Assembly: GCF_050589845.1 (NCBI RefSeq)
Contig: NZ_JBNGPA010000005.1
Location: forward strand, 62,001-126,000
Source of the DNA: Carboxylicivirga agarovorans
GTDB lineage: Bacteria > Bacteroidota > Bacteroidia > Bacteroidales > Marinilabiliaceae
Reading direction: 5' to 3'
Length of the DNA stretch: 64,000 nucleotides
This document shows positions 25,256 through 35,165 of the stretch, piece after piece. The stretch's first letter is position 1, and the number at the start of each line of letters is the position of its first letter. Under the pieces are notes generated by a model, which was not told the origin of the DNA, ran no database searches, and saw only the letters and a list, made by a program, of their open reading frames with translations. The translations under genes and the position numbers were made by a program.

Positions 25256-25642
25256 TTATGAATCTATAGAATCCTCTCTTGAAATCGGTCCATCAGGTGA
25301 TGTTGGAGGTATATCACTATCTTTTTGGGAATCCTTATTAGGCATTTCCTCTTTAGCATTTTCATTAGATGGGTTCATTTCAGCAGTTTCTTCCTCAATT
25401 GCCTTATTCACCGCAGATACTTCCTGATTGAGTTCTTGTCTGGTTTCTTTAACCACATCAGTTATATCACTGGTATTTTCACGGAATTCACGCTTTATTT
25501 CATCCGATGCTCTCCTAAACTCATTCATACCTTTTCCGAGCATTCTAGCCACATCAGGAATACTCTTAGCTCCAAATAGTAATAAAACTACAAGGACAAC
25601 AATAATGACCTCTCCTCCGGAAATAAAAAGAATTGTACCCAT
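25256..25642 (-). CDS. tatA: Twin-arginine translocase subunit TatA/E
   Basis: 128 residues from the ATG at 25642; a TTG at 25663 in frame is a weaker start. A membrane helix at about residues 8-25 (EVIIVVLVVLLLFGAKSIPDV) carries the conserved FG hinge, followed by an amphipathic helix (ARMLGKGMNEFRRASDEIKREF) and a long charged tail typical of Bacteroidota TatA. It forms the protein-conducting ring of the Tat system. TatC is not in the window. A terminator separates it from secDF, so it has its own promoter. Confidence 0.88.
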   Translation of the reverse strand: MGTILFISGGEVIIVVLVVLLLFGAKSIPDVARMLGKGMNEFRRASDEIKREFRENTSDITDVVKETRQELNQEVSAVNKAIEEETAEMNPSNENAKEEMPNKDSQKDSDIPPTSPDGPISREDSIDS

Positions 25643-25694
25643 AATCGAAATTTTCAGATTCAAAGATAATAAAATAGCATCATCTTTATAAAAG

Positions 25695-25721
25695 AAAAGC
25701 CCTGTAGAACAACTACAGGGC
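25695..25721 (-). terminator. Terminator of secDF
   Basis: GCCCTGTAG (25699-25707) and CTACAGGGC (25713-25721) form a 9-bp perfect stem with a 5-nt loop. On the minus strand it is followed by TTTTCTTTT. It lies 23 bp past the secDF stop. Confidence 0.85.
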
Positions 25722-25743
25722 TTCTCATTATATGATAAAGAAT

Positions 25744-28725
25744 TTATTTCTTCTTTGACTTCTTATTTAAGAAGTTAAATGCTACCGGAGTTGCAATGAA
25801 TAATGATGAATAGGTACCTACAAGTACACCAATCATCAAGGCAAATACAAATCCACGGATTACTTCACCTCCGAAAAGGAAAATTACCAATAGTACAACA
25901 AATGTTGTTAATGAAGTATTTACCGTACGACTTACTGTTGAATTAAGTGCAGCATCAACTACTTCATCTTTTGCACGTTTTGGATATAGTTTAAAGTACT
26001 CACGGATGCGGTCAAATACAACTACCGTATCGTTAATTGAGTATCCAATTACAGTTAGGATAGCTGCAATAAATGACTGGTCAATTTCCATCGAGAATGG
26101 CATGAACGAATAAGTGATAGAGAACACACCCAATACGATCAGTACATCATGCACAAGTGCGGCAATTGCACCATAACCAAACTCTTTATTACGGAAACGG
26201 ATCAAGATATATAAGAATATAACGATCAAACTGAAACCAATTGCAAGTCCTGCATTTTTCTTAATGTCACTGGCAATGGTTGGTCCCACTTTCTGCGAGC
26301 TCATCCGGTAATCAGCTAAGAATTCATCCTGACTAACATTACCCTTAATGAATGACTTCAAGCCTTCGTATAATTTAGACTCTACATTATTGTCGATCTG
26401 CTCAGAGTTTTCTTCAATCATGTAGTTAGTTGCAATACGCACCTGATTACCCTCATTACCGAATTGTTTTGCTTCAACGTGAGCTCCTTCAAATACATCA
26501 GTTAAAGCCTTTTGAACGTCGACAGAAGAAACCTGCTCGTCAAAACGCACAACAAATGTACGTCCACCAGTAAAGTCAATTCCTTGTTTGAGACCAAGTG
26601 TACTTAAAGAAACAACAGATGCTAGAATTGCAATGGCAGAGATAATGAAGAACATATTCTTCTTCTCTAAGAATTTCACATGCAAATTCTTATATAAGTT
26701 ACGCGTCACTTTAGTATCGAACACCAATGTTTTGTTTTTACTTAACATTTGTTCGAAGATCAAACGTGTAATGAAGATTGCTGAGAAGAATGAAGTTGCA
26801 ATACCGATCATCAATGTAGTTGCGAAACCTTTAATAGGACCTGTTCCAAATAAGAAAAGGATAAGACCTGTCAGGAAGGTTGTAACATTGGCATCAATGA
26901 TGGCTGAGAAAGCATTTCTATAACCATCTTTAATCGCCAGTTGAATTCCTTTACCTGAACGCAACTCTTCTTTAATACGTTCATAAATCAGTACGTTAGC
27001 ATCCACTGACATACCAATGGTCAGAACAATACCGGCAATACCAGGTAAAGTCAACACAGCTCCAAAAGATGCCAATACACCCATAATGAAGAACATGTTT
27101 GCAACCAAAGCGAAATCGGCAACCCAACCTGCTCTAATACCATAGTATAATAACATGTAGATCAGTACTACAATAAATGCCCAGATAAATGATGTTAAAC
27201 CACTGTCAACAGCTTCCTGACCAAGTGAAGGACCTACTACCGTATCCTCAACAATACGTGCTGGTGCCGGAAGTTTACCTGACTTTAAAATGTTAGCCAA
27301 ATCCTGTGATTCTTCAGGAGTGAAGTTACCTGTAATCTGACTCTGACCTCCGTCAATTTTCTGATTTACTGTAGGGAAACTATATACGAAGCCATCCAAA
27401 ACAACAGCGATACTACGATCAACATTTGCTCCTGTTAATCGTGACCATGTTTTAGCACCTTCAGCATTCATGCTCATGCTTACTTCAAATTGACCACGCT
27501 GGTTAGTTTGACTTCGTGCAGAAGTAATAACATCACCTTCAAGTGGAGGACGACCGTCGTGCGTACTCACTTTAATAGCTACCAATTGGAAGGCAGTTTC
27601 TTTTTCGTTGATGTCAGCACCGAAACGGCTTACTAAATAATCTTTTTCGATAGGCTTAACAGTCCAGAAGAAACGAGCATCTTTTGGGAAGAGACTCTTT
27701 ACTGATGGATTCTGCAAGTATGAGTTTACTTCTGCCGTATCGCGCGATAAAGCAATTCCTACAACAGGACCACGCTGTTGTGGGTGATTTGGCTGCAAAT
27801 AAGAAAACAATGATTTTGCACCTACGTCTTCTAAAGAATCAGTAGTTGCAGCATCAGCTGCCAGCTGATCAACAAGCGTTGACTCTTCAGTTGTTTCTTC
27901 TACAGCCTCTTCAGTTGCTATTTCTTCAACGGGAGCTTTTGCAGCTTCCATTTCACGAACTTTAGTGTCAGCCTGTACCAGATATTCAAATAACTCAGAG
28001 TTTTCATAAGTTTCCCAGAATTCTAAGCTAGCTGTTCCCTGCAATAACTTTCGAACACGCTGCGGATCGGTTACACCTGGCAATTCAACCAATACACGAC
28101 CGGCTTTTTCAAGGCGCTGAATATTTGGTTGTGTAACACCAAATCTATCAATACGAGAGCGAAGAATATTAAATGCATTATCAATTGCACTGGTTGACTC
28201 TTCACGAATCACCTTTAGAACTTCCTCGTTAGTTGAATTATAACTTACCCGTTCCTTTAGTTCAACAGTATTAAAGATAGTGGCTAACTGAGCATTGGGA
28301 TCGATCTCTGCAAAGGCTTCTCCAAATAAAGTAATAAAATCCTTTGATGAACTTTTCTCTGCTACTTCAGCTGCTTTCAAAGCTTTAGTAAATGTTTCAT
28401 CAGTATTATAATTTGAAAGAGCTCTAACGATGTCTGCTACCTTAACTTCTAGTATAAGGTTCATTCCACCTTTTAAGTCAAGACCGAAATTTATTTCGCG
28501 TTCCTTACACTCTTGGTAAGTATACTTACGGGCTACCCATAAAAAGTTATAAACCGTCTCGTTTTTAATCGAATCCAGGTAGGCAAATTCTTTGTCCGGG
28601 TCGCCACCTGCTATCTCTTTCGCCACATTTTCCACTCTACGAGTCTGGAATGTAAACATCAATTGATATAAGCTGACTAATACCAATAGAATGGCAAAAA
28701 GTCTTATAGCTCCTTTGTTCTGCAT
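25744..28725 (-). CDS. secDF: Fused protein translocase SecDF
   Basis: 993 residues; SecD and SecF are joined in one chain, as is usual in Bacteroidota. The SecD half covers about 1-660, with NFGLDLKGGMNLILEV, the P1 head, and TM segments with the motif GMSVDANVLIYERIKEEL. The SecF half covers about 680-993, with KQGIDFTGGRTFVVRF and VIGYSINDTVVVFDRIRE. The conserved Asp residues for proton use are present in both halves. An insert rich in Glu/Thr (about 255-300) lies in the SecD head. The protein pulls secreted proteins across the Sec channel using proton motive force, upstream of type IX secretion. Confidence 0.96.
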   Translation of the reverse strand: MQNKGAIRLFAILLVLVSLYQLMFTFQTRRVENVAKEIAGGDPDKEFAYLDSIKNETVYNFLWVARKYTYQECKEREINFGLDLKGGMNLILEVKVADIVRALSNYNTDETFTKALKAAEVAEKSSSKDFITLFGEAFAEIDPNAQLATIFNTVELKERVSYNSTNEEVLKVIREESTSAIDNAFNILRSRIDRFGVTQPNIQRLEKAGRVLVELPGVTDPQRVRKLLQGTASLEFWETYENSELFEYLVQADTKVREMEAAKAPVEEIATEEAVEETTEESTLVDQLAADAATTDSLEDVGAKSLFSYLQPNHPQQRGPVVGIALSRDTAEVNSYLQNPSVKSLFPKDARFFWTVKPIEKDYLVSRFGADINEKETAFQLVAIKVSTHDGRPPLEGDVITSARSQTNQRGQFEVSMSMNAEGAKTWSRLTGANVDRSIAVVLDGFVYSFPTVNQKIDGGQSQITGNFTPEESQDLANILKSGKLPAPARIVEDTVVGPSLGQEAVDSGLTSFIWAFIVVLIYMLLYYGIRAGWVADFALVANMFFIMGVLASFGAVLTLPGIAGIVLTIGMSVDANVLIYERIKEELRSGKGIQLAIKDGYRNAFSAIIDANVTTFLTGLILFLFGTGPIKGFATTLMIGIATSFFSAIFITRLIFEQMLSKNKTLVFDTKVTRNLYKNLHVKFLEKKNMFFIISAIAILASVVSLSTLGLKQGIDFTGGRTFVVRFDEQVSSVDVQKALTDVFEGAHVEAKQFGNEGNQVRIATNYMIEENSEQIDNNVESKLYEGLKSFIKGNVSQDEFLADYRMSSQKVGPTIASDIKKNAGLAIGFSLIVIFLYILIRFRNKEFGYGAIAALVHDVLIVLGVFSITYSFMPFSMEIDQSFIAAILTVIGYSINDTVVVFDRIREYFKLYPKRAKDEVVDAALNSTVSRTVNTSLTTFVVLLVIFLFGGEVIRGFVFALMIGVLVGTYSSLFIATPVAFNFLNKKSKKK

Positions 28726-28776
28726 TTGTTAATAATTTTTATTATTCGTTTTGACAAACTTCACGTCATAGTCGCG

Positions 28777-28784
28777 CAAATATA
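28777..28784 (-). promoter_or_regulatory. -7 element of secDF
   Basis: TATATTTG on the minus strand matches TAnnTTTG and would give a 5' leader of about 45 nt for secDF. No good TTTG lies at the -33 position, so the call rests on the -7 element alone. Confidence 0.4.
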
Positions 28785-28897
28785 TCGAAATTTTTCATAT
28801 ACAGAACGTAAAAAGAAGTGTTAAATTGATAATCGTAAAGATTCTTTTAATAATCTATTAGCAAATGATTACGAATTGAAGCAGGCAGAAAGAAACA

Positions 28898-31315
28898 TTA
28901 ACTGACAGGTCGTATAGAAGCTCCCCTAAAGGTTTGTACAAATGTAGCTACAAAGGATAACCCAATAAGTGTTAATGCCCATAACACAAAAGTACTCACA
29001 CCTACAAAATCAAAATATGCATAACTCTGCCCCCATGCCTGAATGGCCCAGTAGGCAGGTAGAGAAGCAACTAACACACCAACAATCACATACACTCCGA
29101 ACATAGAAAATACCTGTCCCATGATAGATTGTCGAGATGCTCCCATCACATTTTTGACCGCGATTGAATTTGATTTGTATTCTATAATAAAAGCAACAAG
29201 AGCAATAACCCCAAGAATGGCAATGAACAAAGAGAGTATTGCAAAAACAGACATAATCTTAGCTATACGCTCATCTTCCTCATATAACTTGTCAATTCTT
29301 TCGTTTAATGTGGAATAAACAAAGGGTGCCCCTTCTGAATACTGATTCCAAATATCATTGATAGCCTGGATATCTACCCTGTCACCTTCTTCATACTTAA
29401 TTAAAACATAATCAAAGCCTTTTTTTTCCGGCAGTAAAATCAAGGCCAGCGGCTTTACAGGTGTAAAATAGGACTCATAATTATAATCCTGCACCACCCC
29501 AACAGTACTTAAAGCCCACTCGTCATTACCAAATATTTCTATTTTTTCATCAAGGGGCTTAGTCATCTTCAGTTCTTTAACAGCTGCAACATTGAGATTA
29601 ACCCCCAAGCTATCGCCTAATTCACTATTCAAAAAACGCCCGGCTTTTAAACGAATACCCATCACATTAAAATAATCGTCATCGACATAGTTAACAGACA
29701 ACATTAAAACATGATCTTCTCCTCCGTTGCTAAGTTTAAACGTTCCCGGGAAGTAATCATCTCCCGGAAGACTTCTACTAGCACCCACATACCGAACACC
29801 CTCAACATTTAGAACATCGGTTTTAAATGCGTTTATATCGTTACGTACAGCATGTCCACGTTCAATAACAATGATATTATCCGAATCAAAACCAGGGTCG
29901 TTTTGCCTGATAAAATTTATCTGCCACCACATCGCACTGGCAACTACAACCAAAAACATAGCAACAGCAAACTGACTTGTAACCAACAAGCCTCTGACAA
30001 AAAATCCGGACTTACTTATATTATACTCACCGGATATTAGTTTTTCAGGCTTTCGCCCTGAAAAGAAAAACGCAGGAAAACTACCCGCAAGTAGACCAAC
30101 AAACAACAAAACAAGCAGAATACCAAAGAAATCGACCCATCCTCTGAAGAAATTGAACTTCAGGTTTAGATCGAAAAATCCATTCAGGAATGGCAATAGT
30201 ATCTCTAAAAGCACCATACTGATAAAGGTAGCGCCAAGCCCATAGATCAATGCCTCAACTAAAAATTGCATTATTAGCTGCCCCCGTGATGCTCCTACCA
30301 ACTGTCGGTAGCCTACCTCCCTGTACTTCATTTTCAACTTAGCAGTTGTCAAATTCATGAAATTAATACAGGTTGTTAACAACACAAAAATGGCAACAAA
30401 AATAAACAGCTGTATATAAATAGGCTTTGAGTTACTACTTAACTCACTGTCTAAATGTGATTCAAAATGTATGTCCCGAATGTTTTGTGGAAAAAAAGCA
30501 AGCTCAAAGCTATCACTTGATTGTTCAGATTGCATGATCTTTTCAACCTGAGGAACAAGAAGCTTATCTTTTTCCTGATTCACCTCCTTGATAAACACAT
30601 CAGTTTCGGCTCCTTTTTGTAACTTCAAATAAGTATAACAATTGAGATATAACCAATCTTCTTTCCAATTCTTAACGTAGGTGGAATCACCTTTTTTTAA
30701 CAGGATCTCATCAATCGTGCTAATGGAAGCGATAAACCCAAATGAAAAATGTGATGCAGCAGGCAAATCATCACACACACCGACAATTTCATATCTAATT
30801 GCTTCACGTTCGACAAATTGCCCAATCGGATTTTCATTCTGGAAATACTTACGCGCAATTGATTTTGTGATTACAACATGCCGCGGTAATTTAAGTGCAG
30901 TATCTGCATTACCGCTTAGAATTTCAACATCAAATAGTTTAAAAAAGTCCGGATCGGCGAACATAAAACCATCTTCATTGAAGCGTTTATCATTGTACTG
31001 AACTACATTAATAGCGCCAGGGATAAAGCGAACTACTTGCTCAACTTCATCTATTTTTTCAACAACGGCGCCCAGTGGCAAAGGCGAAGTTGCAGTTTTA
31101 ATTATGTTATTTCCTAATACGCCCTCTGTAGCCAAACGATAAATGCGTTGACTATCTGTAAAAGATGTATCATAACTAATTTCGTGCCTAACCAACAATA
31201 TTACAAACAGTCCCAACACCAAACCAACAGACAATCCTAAGATATTCAGCAAAGCATAAGCTCCCTGTCTTCGGATACCACGTATCGCTACCTTGATATG
31301 GTGGTTTAACATCAT
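28898..31315 (-). CDS. MacB/FtsX-type ABC transporter permease
   Basis: 805 residues, the long Bacteroidota form with two MacB periplasmic core/FtsX units. The first helix is at about 20-42 (ALLNILGLSVGLVLGLFVIL), then a periplasmic domain, three helices at about 290-420, a second short helix and periplasmic domain, and three helices at about 680-790. The start overlaps the ATPase stop as TAATG, so the two are translationally coupled. Such permeases move lipoproteins, peptides or antimicrobials by mechanotransmission. The divergent sigma-54 regulator and kinase at 32377-35104 probably control it. Confidence 0.9.
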   Translation of the reverse strand: MMLNHHIKVAIRGIRRQGAYALLNILGLSVGLVLGLFVILLVRHEISYDTSFTDSQRIYRLATEGVLGNNIIKTATSPLPLGAVVEKIDEVEQVVRFIPGAINVVQYNDKRFNEDGFMFADPDFFKLFDVEILSGNADTALKLPRHVVITKSIARKYFQNENPIGQFVEREAIRYEIVGVCDDLPAASHFSFGFIASISTIDEILLKKGDSTYVKNWKEDWLYLNCYTYLKLQKGAETDVFIKEVNQEKDKLLVPQVEKIMQSEQSSDSFELAFFPQNIRDIHFESHLDSELSSNSKPIYIQLFIFVAIFVLLTTCINFMNLTTAKLKMKYREVGYRQLVGASRGQLIMQFLVEALIYGLGATFISMVLLEILLPFLNGFFDLNLKFNFFRGWVDFFGILLVLLFVGLLAGSFPAFFFSGRKPEKLISGEYNISKSGFFVRGLLVTSQFAVAMFLVVVASAMWWQINFIRQNDPGFDSDNIIVIERGHAVRNDINAFKTDVLNVEGVRYVGASRSLPGDDYFPGTFKLSNGGEDHVLMLSVNYVDDDYFNVMGIRLKAGRFLNSELGDSLGVNLNVAAVKELKMTKPLDEKIEIFGNDEWALSTVGVVQDYNYESYFTPVKPLALILLPEKKGFDYVLIKYEEGDRVDIQAINDIWNQYSEGAPFVYSTLNERIDKLYEEDERIAKIMSVFAILSLFIAILGVIALVAFIIEYKSNSIAVKNVMGASRQSIMGQVFSMFGVYVIVGVLVASLPAYWAIQAWGQSYAYFDFVGVSTFVLWALTLIGLSFVATFVQTFRGASIRPVS

Positions 31316-31998
31316 TACAAACGACTTTTTATATTTTCAGTTACAACATGACCATCAAACAATTGCACTACTCTTTGACCACGCTCTGCTTCCGTTGCCG
31401 AGTGTGTTGCCATTACAATGGTATAACCTTCTTCATTTAGAGAAGAAAGTGTATCCATCACTTTGTTTCCGCAGGCAGAAGACAAGTTCCCTGTAGGTTC
31501 ATCAGCGATAATAAGATTTGGATTTGTAATTATGGCTCGCCCAATGGCAACCAATTGCTTTTGTAATGACGCCAATTGCCTGGGATAATACTGCCTAAGG
31601 TGTGAAATCTGAAACTTTGATAAGATTTCATTGACTTTAACTTGCCTGGCTTTCTTCGAATACTTCAGATACTGAAGTGGTAACTCTATATTTTCATATA
31701 CATTAAGTTCATCTATCAGGCCGAAGTTTTGAAATACAAAACCAATGCCTCCGCGTCTCAGGTTACTTCTTTGTCTCTCTTTTAGTCGACTTACTTCATG
31801 CCCCATGAAAAATAACTCGCCGGAGGTAGGCTTATCAATCAAACCAATGGTATTAATCAATGAAGTTTTACCACTACCTGATGGTCCAAGAATAACCACA
31901 TACTCCCCTTGCTCAATGTCAATATTAACATTTTGCAAAACGGTAGTCTCAATAGCTCCATTTCTAAGTACCTTTGTTAAGTTTCTGGCATGAATCAT
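31315..31998 (-). CDS. ABC transporter ATPase with degenerate signature motif
   Basis: 227 residues of the MacB/LolD type. Walker A (GPSGSGKTS), the Q-loop (FVFQNFG), Walker B with the catalytic Glu (LIIADEPTG) and the H-loop (MATHS) are intact. The signature that should read LSGGQ is LASLQ (142-146), and the D-loop Asp of GNLDS is Ser173 in GNLSS. The frame is intact, so these are substitutions, not a frameshift. Losing both elements should weaken ATP sandwiching between two copies. It may work slowly, pair with another ATPase or be regulatory. It is coupled to the permease gene. Confidence 0.88.
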   Translation of the reverse strand: MIHARNLTKVLRNGAIETTVLQNVNIDIEQGEYVVILGPSGSGKTSLINTIGLIDKPTSGELFFMGHEVSRLKERQRSNLRRGGIGFVFQNFGLIDELNVYENIELPLQYLKYSKKARQVKVNEILSKFQISHLRQYYPRQLASLQKQLVAIGRAIITNPNLIIADEPTGNLSSACGNKVMDTLSSLNEEGYTIVMATHSATEAERGQRVVQLFDGHVVTENIKSRL

Positions 31999-32376
31999 AT
32001 TGTATCAAATTATGTACGGTTTCGTAACATCACTGTACGAATCCGAACATCTATTTTTATATATTATATACTAAAATATCCCCGTTCAACAGGCCACAGT
32101 TTTAAATCCCCACAAATCCAACACCACATAATCATCTTAATAACTGGACCTTACACTCAAATCTCTTCAAGATTCCATTGCAAAACTAATGTAAATCTTG
32201 CTAAATCAAACATCACTTTCTATGCCACAAGGCTTAAGGCCTTATAATCAAGGCAATTACAAAAACGGCACTTTTTTTGGTTGCATCACAATCAAAATCA
32301 ACCGTACGCTTTCGAACAATTCATACTGTAGTTGTAACTTAAATATGGTATATTTAGTAGCGAAAAACTCAAAACA
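31999..32376. other. 378-bp divergent intergenic region
   Basis: The region separates the ABC ATPase gene from the NtrC-type regulator gene and must hold both promoters. I see no gene. A 10-bp palindrome TAAGGCCTTA lies at 32235-32244, and a TATATTTA sequence (32349-32356) close to TAnnTTTG stands 20 bp ahead of the regulator ATG. I could not find a sigma-54 -24/-12 element with correct spacing on either strand. Confidence 0.4.
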
Positions 32377-33753
32377 ATGACAAAGAAATCAGGACGAATT
32401 CTTGCAATAGATGACAATGCAGACATCTTGTTTGCGCTAAAACTATTATTAAAACCTCATGTTGAGCATATCAGCACCTCAACTGATCCAAATAAAATTC
32501 CTGCATTAATGGCAGAGAACTCTTTTGACGTTGTCCTTTTGGATATGAACTTCACAAAGGACGCAATTAGTGGTCAGGAAGGGTTTCATTGGCTTGAAAA
32601 AATTTTAGAAATCGACCCGCAGGCAGTTGTGCTTTTCATTACAGCATATGGTGATGTTGAGAAATCAGTTAAAGCGATGCGTGCCGGAGCCACAGACTTT
32701 ATTTTAAAGCCCTGGCAAAATGAAAAATTACTGGCAACTGTTAATTCTGCGATTCAACTTCGCCAATCACGTAATGAGGTTAAGGATTTAAAGAGTAAGC
32801 AAAAGGAAATAAATACCATATTAGATCAGCCTTTTGCTGATTTCATTGGCGTTTCACCTGGCATGCAAAATGTTTTTAACACTATTAAAAAAGTTGCTGC
32901 CACTGATGCCAATGTCCTGATTCTTGGAGAAAACGGAACTGGTAAAGAGCTTGTTGCTCGGGCCTTACATCGCCATTCTTTGAGAAATAACGAAAGTTTT
33001 ATCAGCGTTGACCTTGGAGCCTTGAGTGAAACATTATTTGAAAGTGAATTATTTGGTCATGTTAAAGGGGCTTTTACCGACGCGAAAGCCGATCGTCCGG
33101 GACGCTTTGAACTGGCTTCAAACGGAACTATATTTCTGGATGAAATCGGCAACTTGTCTTTACCACTACAAGCCAAACTATTGACAGTACTTGAAAGAAG
33201 AGAAGTCACGCGAGTCGGTGCCAACAAGTCAAAACCTATTGATATCAGGTTAATTTGTGCCACCAATATGAATTTGAAGCAGATGGCACTAGAGGACAGT
33301 TATCGTCAAGATTTAATTTATCGTATCAACACTGTTGAAATTGAACTTCCTCCCTTACGAGAACGTCCAGAGGACATTCCGGTTTTATCTGAACATTTCT
33401 TAAATATTTTCTCAAAAAAATATAAGAAGAAAATCAATAAGCTCTCTGCAAAGGTTATTAAGAAACTGACCAACTACCCATGGCCTGGTAACGTAAGAGA
33501 GTTTCAACACATACTTGAGCGCACGGTAATCATGAGTGAATCGCCTAACCTGGAAGAGGCTGACTTTCAACTCTCCTCATTACCAACCTCATCAGAAGGT
33601 TTTGAATTTGACACATACAACCTTGAGGATATTGAAAAGCAGATTATTGAGAAAGTGCTTCGCATGAACCGCGGGAATGTTTCAAAAGCTGCTGCAGATC
33701 TGGGCTTAACTAGAACATCATTGTACAGAAGACTTGAAAAGCATGGTCTATAA
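32377..33753 (+). CDS. Sigma-54-dependent NtrC-type response regulator
   Basis: 458 residues. The receiver covers 1 to about 120, with phospho-acceptor Asp56 in LLDMNF and Lys in LKPWQ. The AAA+ domain covers about 150-385, with Walker A GENGTGKE, Walker B IFLDEIGN and arginine fingers in RQDLIYRIN. The C-terminal Fis-type helix-turn-helix covers about 425-455 (NVSKAAADLGLTRTSLYRRL). The sigma-54 contact loop reads GAFTDA (231-236) instead of GAFTGA. The gene overlaps the kinase gene by 11 bp and faces the MacB-type transporter across a shared intergenic region, its probable target. Confidence 0.94.
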   Translation: MTKKSGRILAIDDNADILFALKLLLKPHVEHISTSTDPNKIPALMAENSFDVVLLDMNFTKDAISGQEGFHWLEKILEIDPQAVVLFITAYGDVEKSVKAMRAGATDFILKPWQNEKLLATVNSAIQLRQSRNEVKDLKSKQKEINTILDQPFADFIGVSPGMQNVFNTIKKVAATDANVLILGENGTGKELVARALHRHSLRNNESFISVDLGALSETLFESELFGHVKGAFTDAKADRPGRFELASNGTIFLDEIGNLSLPLQAKLLTVLERREVTRVGANKSKPIDIRLICATNMNLKQMALEDSYRQDLIYRINTVEIELPPLRERPEDIPVLSEHFLNIFSKKYKKKINKLSAKVIKKLTNYPWPGNVREFQHILERTVIMSESPNLEEADFQLSSLPTSSEGFEFDTYNLEDIEKQIIEKVLRMNRGNVSKAAADLGLTRTSLYRRLEKHGL

Positions 33754-35104
33754 TAACTTCAGAATAAACTTTATTGTACGGACCTTGCTACTGGCAGGGT
33801 CTATTTTTGCGTTCTTCTATCTGTTTTTTAACACAGAGCTAACCATGACACTTGTACTGGTAGGTCTGTTAATTGCTTTTCAGATATTTGCAATGATCCA
33901 TTATGTTGACAGAACCAATCGTGTCCTAAACAACTTTCTGGAATCCATACGCTATTCTGATTTTACAAGAACGTTTCAGGTTGAAAGTCTTGATTCCTCA
34001 TTTGACAAACTCAAAAAATCATTCAATGAGGTAATTAAAGATTTCCAGGAAGTAAGAGCAGAAAAGGAAGAAAACTACTATTACCTGCAAACAGTAATTC
34101 AGCATATTGGGATATCATTAATTGCTTATTCGAAAGATGGAAAAGTAGAACTTATTAACAATGCTACCAAAAAACTATTTCAGGTTAGAGCACTAAATAA
34201 CATTCAGGCATTAAATGAATTTAGCCCTGAATTAGTTCAGAAGCTATTAAGCATTAGACATGGAGAAAATTCATTAATAAGAGTTCAGGAAAAAGATGAG
34301 TTACTTCAACTGGCCATTTACGCTACTGAGTTTAAGATACATAACAGAACTATCTTGTTAACATCGATTAAAAACATTCAGGATGAGCTGGAAGAGAAGG
34401 AGATGGAATCGTGGCAAAAACTAATTCGTGTATTAACTCACGAAATTATGAATTCCATTACACCAATCTCATCACTTTCTTCAACTATCACTATGATTTT
34501 GAAGGAACTGTCAAGTAGTCTTCAGGAGAAAAATATTGACAGCGACGATCTTGAAACAATAAAAGAAGTTGAAGGGGCTTTAGAAACAATACACAAAAGA
34601 ACGGATGGACTATTGCATTTTGTTAATACGTACAGAGATCTGACAAGAATTCCGACGCCTACGTTTACAATCTTCCCTGTTAGTAAGTTGCTACTTAACA
34701 TCAAAGGATTGCTTACAGAAGAGCTTAAAGCTAAAAGCATCAAGTGCAGTATAAACATCGAACCAAACTCACTTGAGTTATCCGCAGATGAAAAATTAAT
34801 TGAGCAGGTAATCATTAACCTGGTTAAAAATGCTATTCAGGCTCTCGACTCGAGAGAAAATCCGGAAATCCAGCTCAATGCTTTTCTTAACAAACGAGGT
34901 CGCATAACAATTCAGGTAATAGATAACGGACAAGGTATTCTACCAAATGTTCTGGATAAAATCTTTATTCCATTCTTTACAACAAAACCACAAGGCTCTG
35001 GAATTGGTCTTAGCCTTTCAAAACAAATACTCCGTCTTCATGGGGGAACGATTTCTGCCTATTCTGAACCAGAAAAAGCAACTAAATTTACCCTGACTTT
35101 CTAA
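33743..35104 (+). CDS. Sensor histidine kinase, partner of the NtrC-type regulator
   Basis: 453 residues from the ATG at 33743; a TTG three codons earlier is less likely. Two membrane helices occupy about 9-50. A PAS-like domain follows (about 100-200, IGISLIAYSKDGKVELINNA). The HisKA box is LTHEIMNSITPI, a variant often paired with NtrC regulators. The HATPase domain is complete, with NLVKNAIQAL, DNGQGI and GSGIGLSLSKQI. With almost no periplasmic loop between the helices, it probably senses a membrane or cytoplasmic signal. A strong terminator follows. Confidence 0.93.
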   Translation: MVYNNFRINFIVRTLLLAGSIFAFFYLFFNTELTMTLVLVGLLIAFQIFAMIHYVDRTNRVLNNFLESIRYSDFTRTFQVESLDSSFDKLKKSFNEVIKDFQEVRAEKEENYYYLQTVIQHIGISLIAYSKDGKVELINNATKKLFQVRALNNIQALNEFSPELVQKLLSIRHGENSLIRVQEKDELLQLAIYATEFKIHNRTILLTSIKNIQDELEEKEMESWQKLIRVLTHEIMNSITPISSLSSTITMILKELSSSLQEKNIDSDDLETIKEVEGALETIHKRTDGLLHFVNTYRDLTRIPTPTFTIFPVSKLLLNIKGLLTEELKAKSIKCSINIEPNSLELSADEKLIEQVIINLVKNAIQALDSRENPEIQLNAFLNKRGRITIQVIDNGQGILPNVLDKIFIPFFTTKPQGSGIGLSLSKQILRLHGGTISAYSEPEKATKFTLTF

Positions 35105-35115
35105 CTAAAAGAAAA

Positions 35116-35145
35116 GGTGCAAATCTGAATGATTTGCACCTTTTT
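35116..35145. terminator. Bidirectional terminator between the kinase and rex
   Basis: GGTGCAAATC (35116-35125) and GATTTGCACC (35131-35140) form a perfect 10-bp stem with a 5-nt loop. TTTTT follows on the plus strand and an A-rich run precedes it, so it can stop transcription from both the kinase gene and rex. Confidence 0.9.
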
Positions 35146-35165
35146 ATATCTTCTTTTATGTGTTC

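Noticed and set aside
31990..32247. 85-codon open frame in the ABC/NtrC intergenic region
   Set aside because: It begins inside the ATPase gene's start region on the opposite strand, has no family pattern and an unusual composition (many Ile/His/Tyr/Ser), and covers the place where promoters are needed.
32267..32284. GGCAC...TTGCA resembling a sigma-54 promoter ahead of the NtrC-type regulator
   Set aside because: GG and GC are 14 nt apart where 10 are required, so it does not fit a -24/-12 element.
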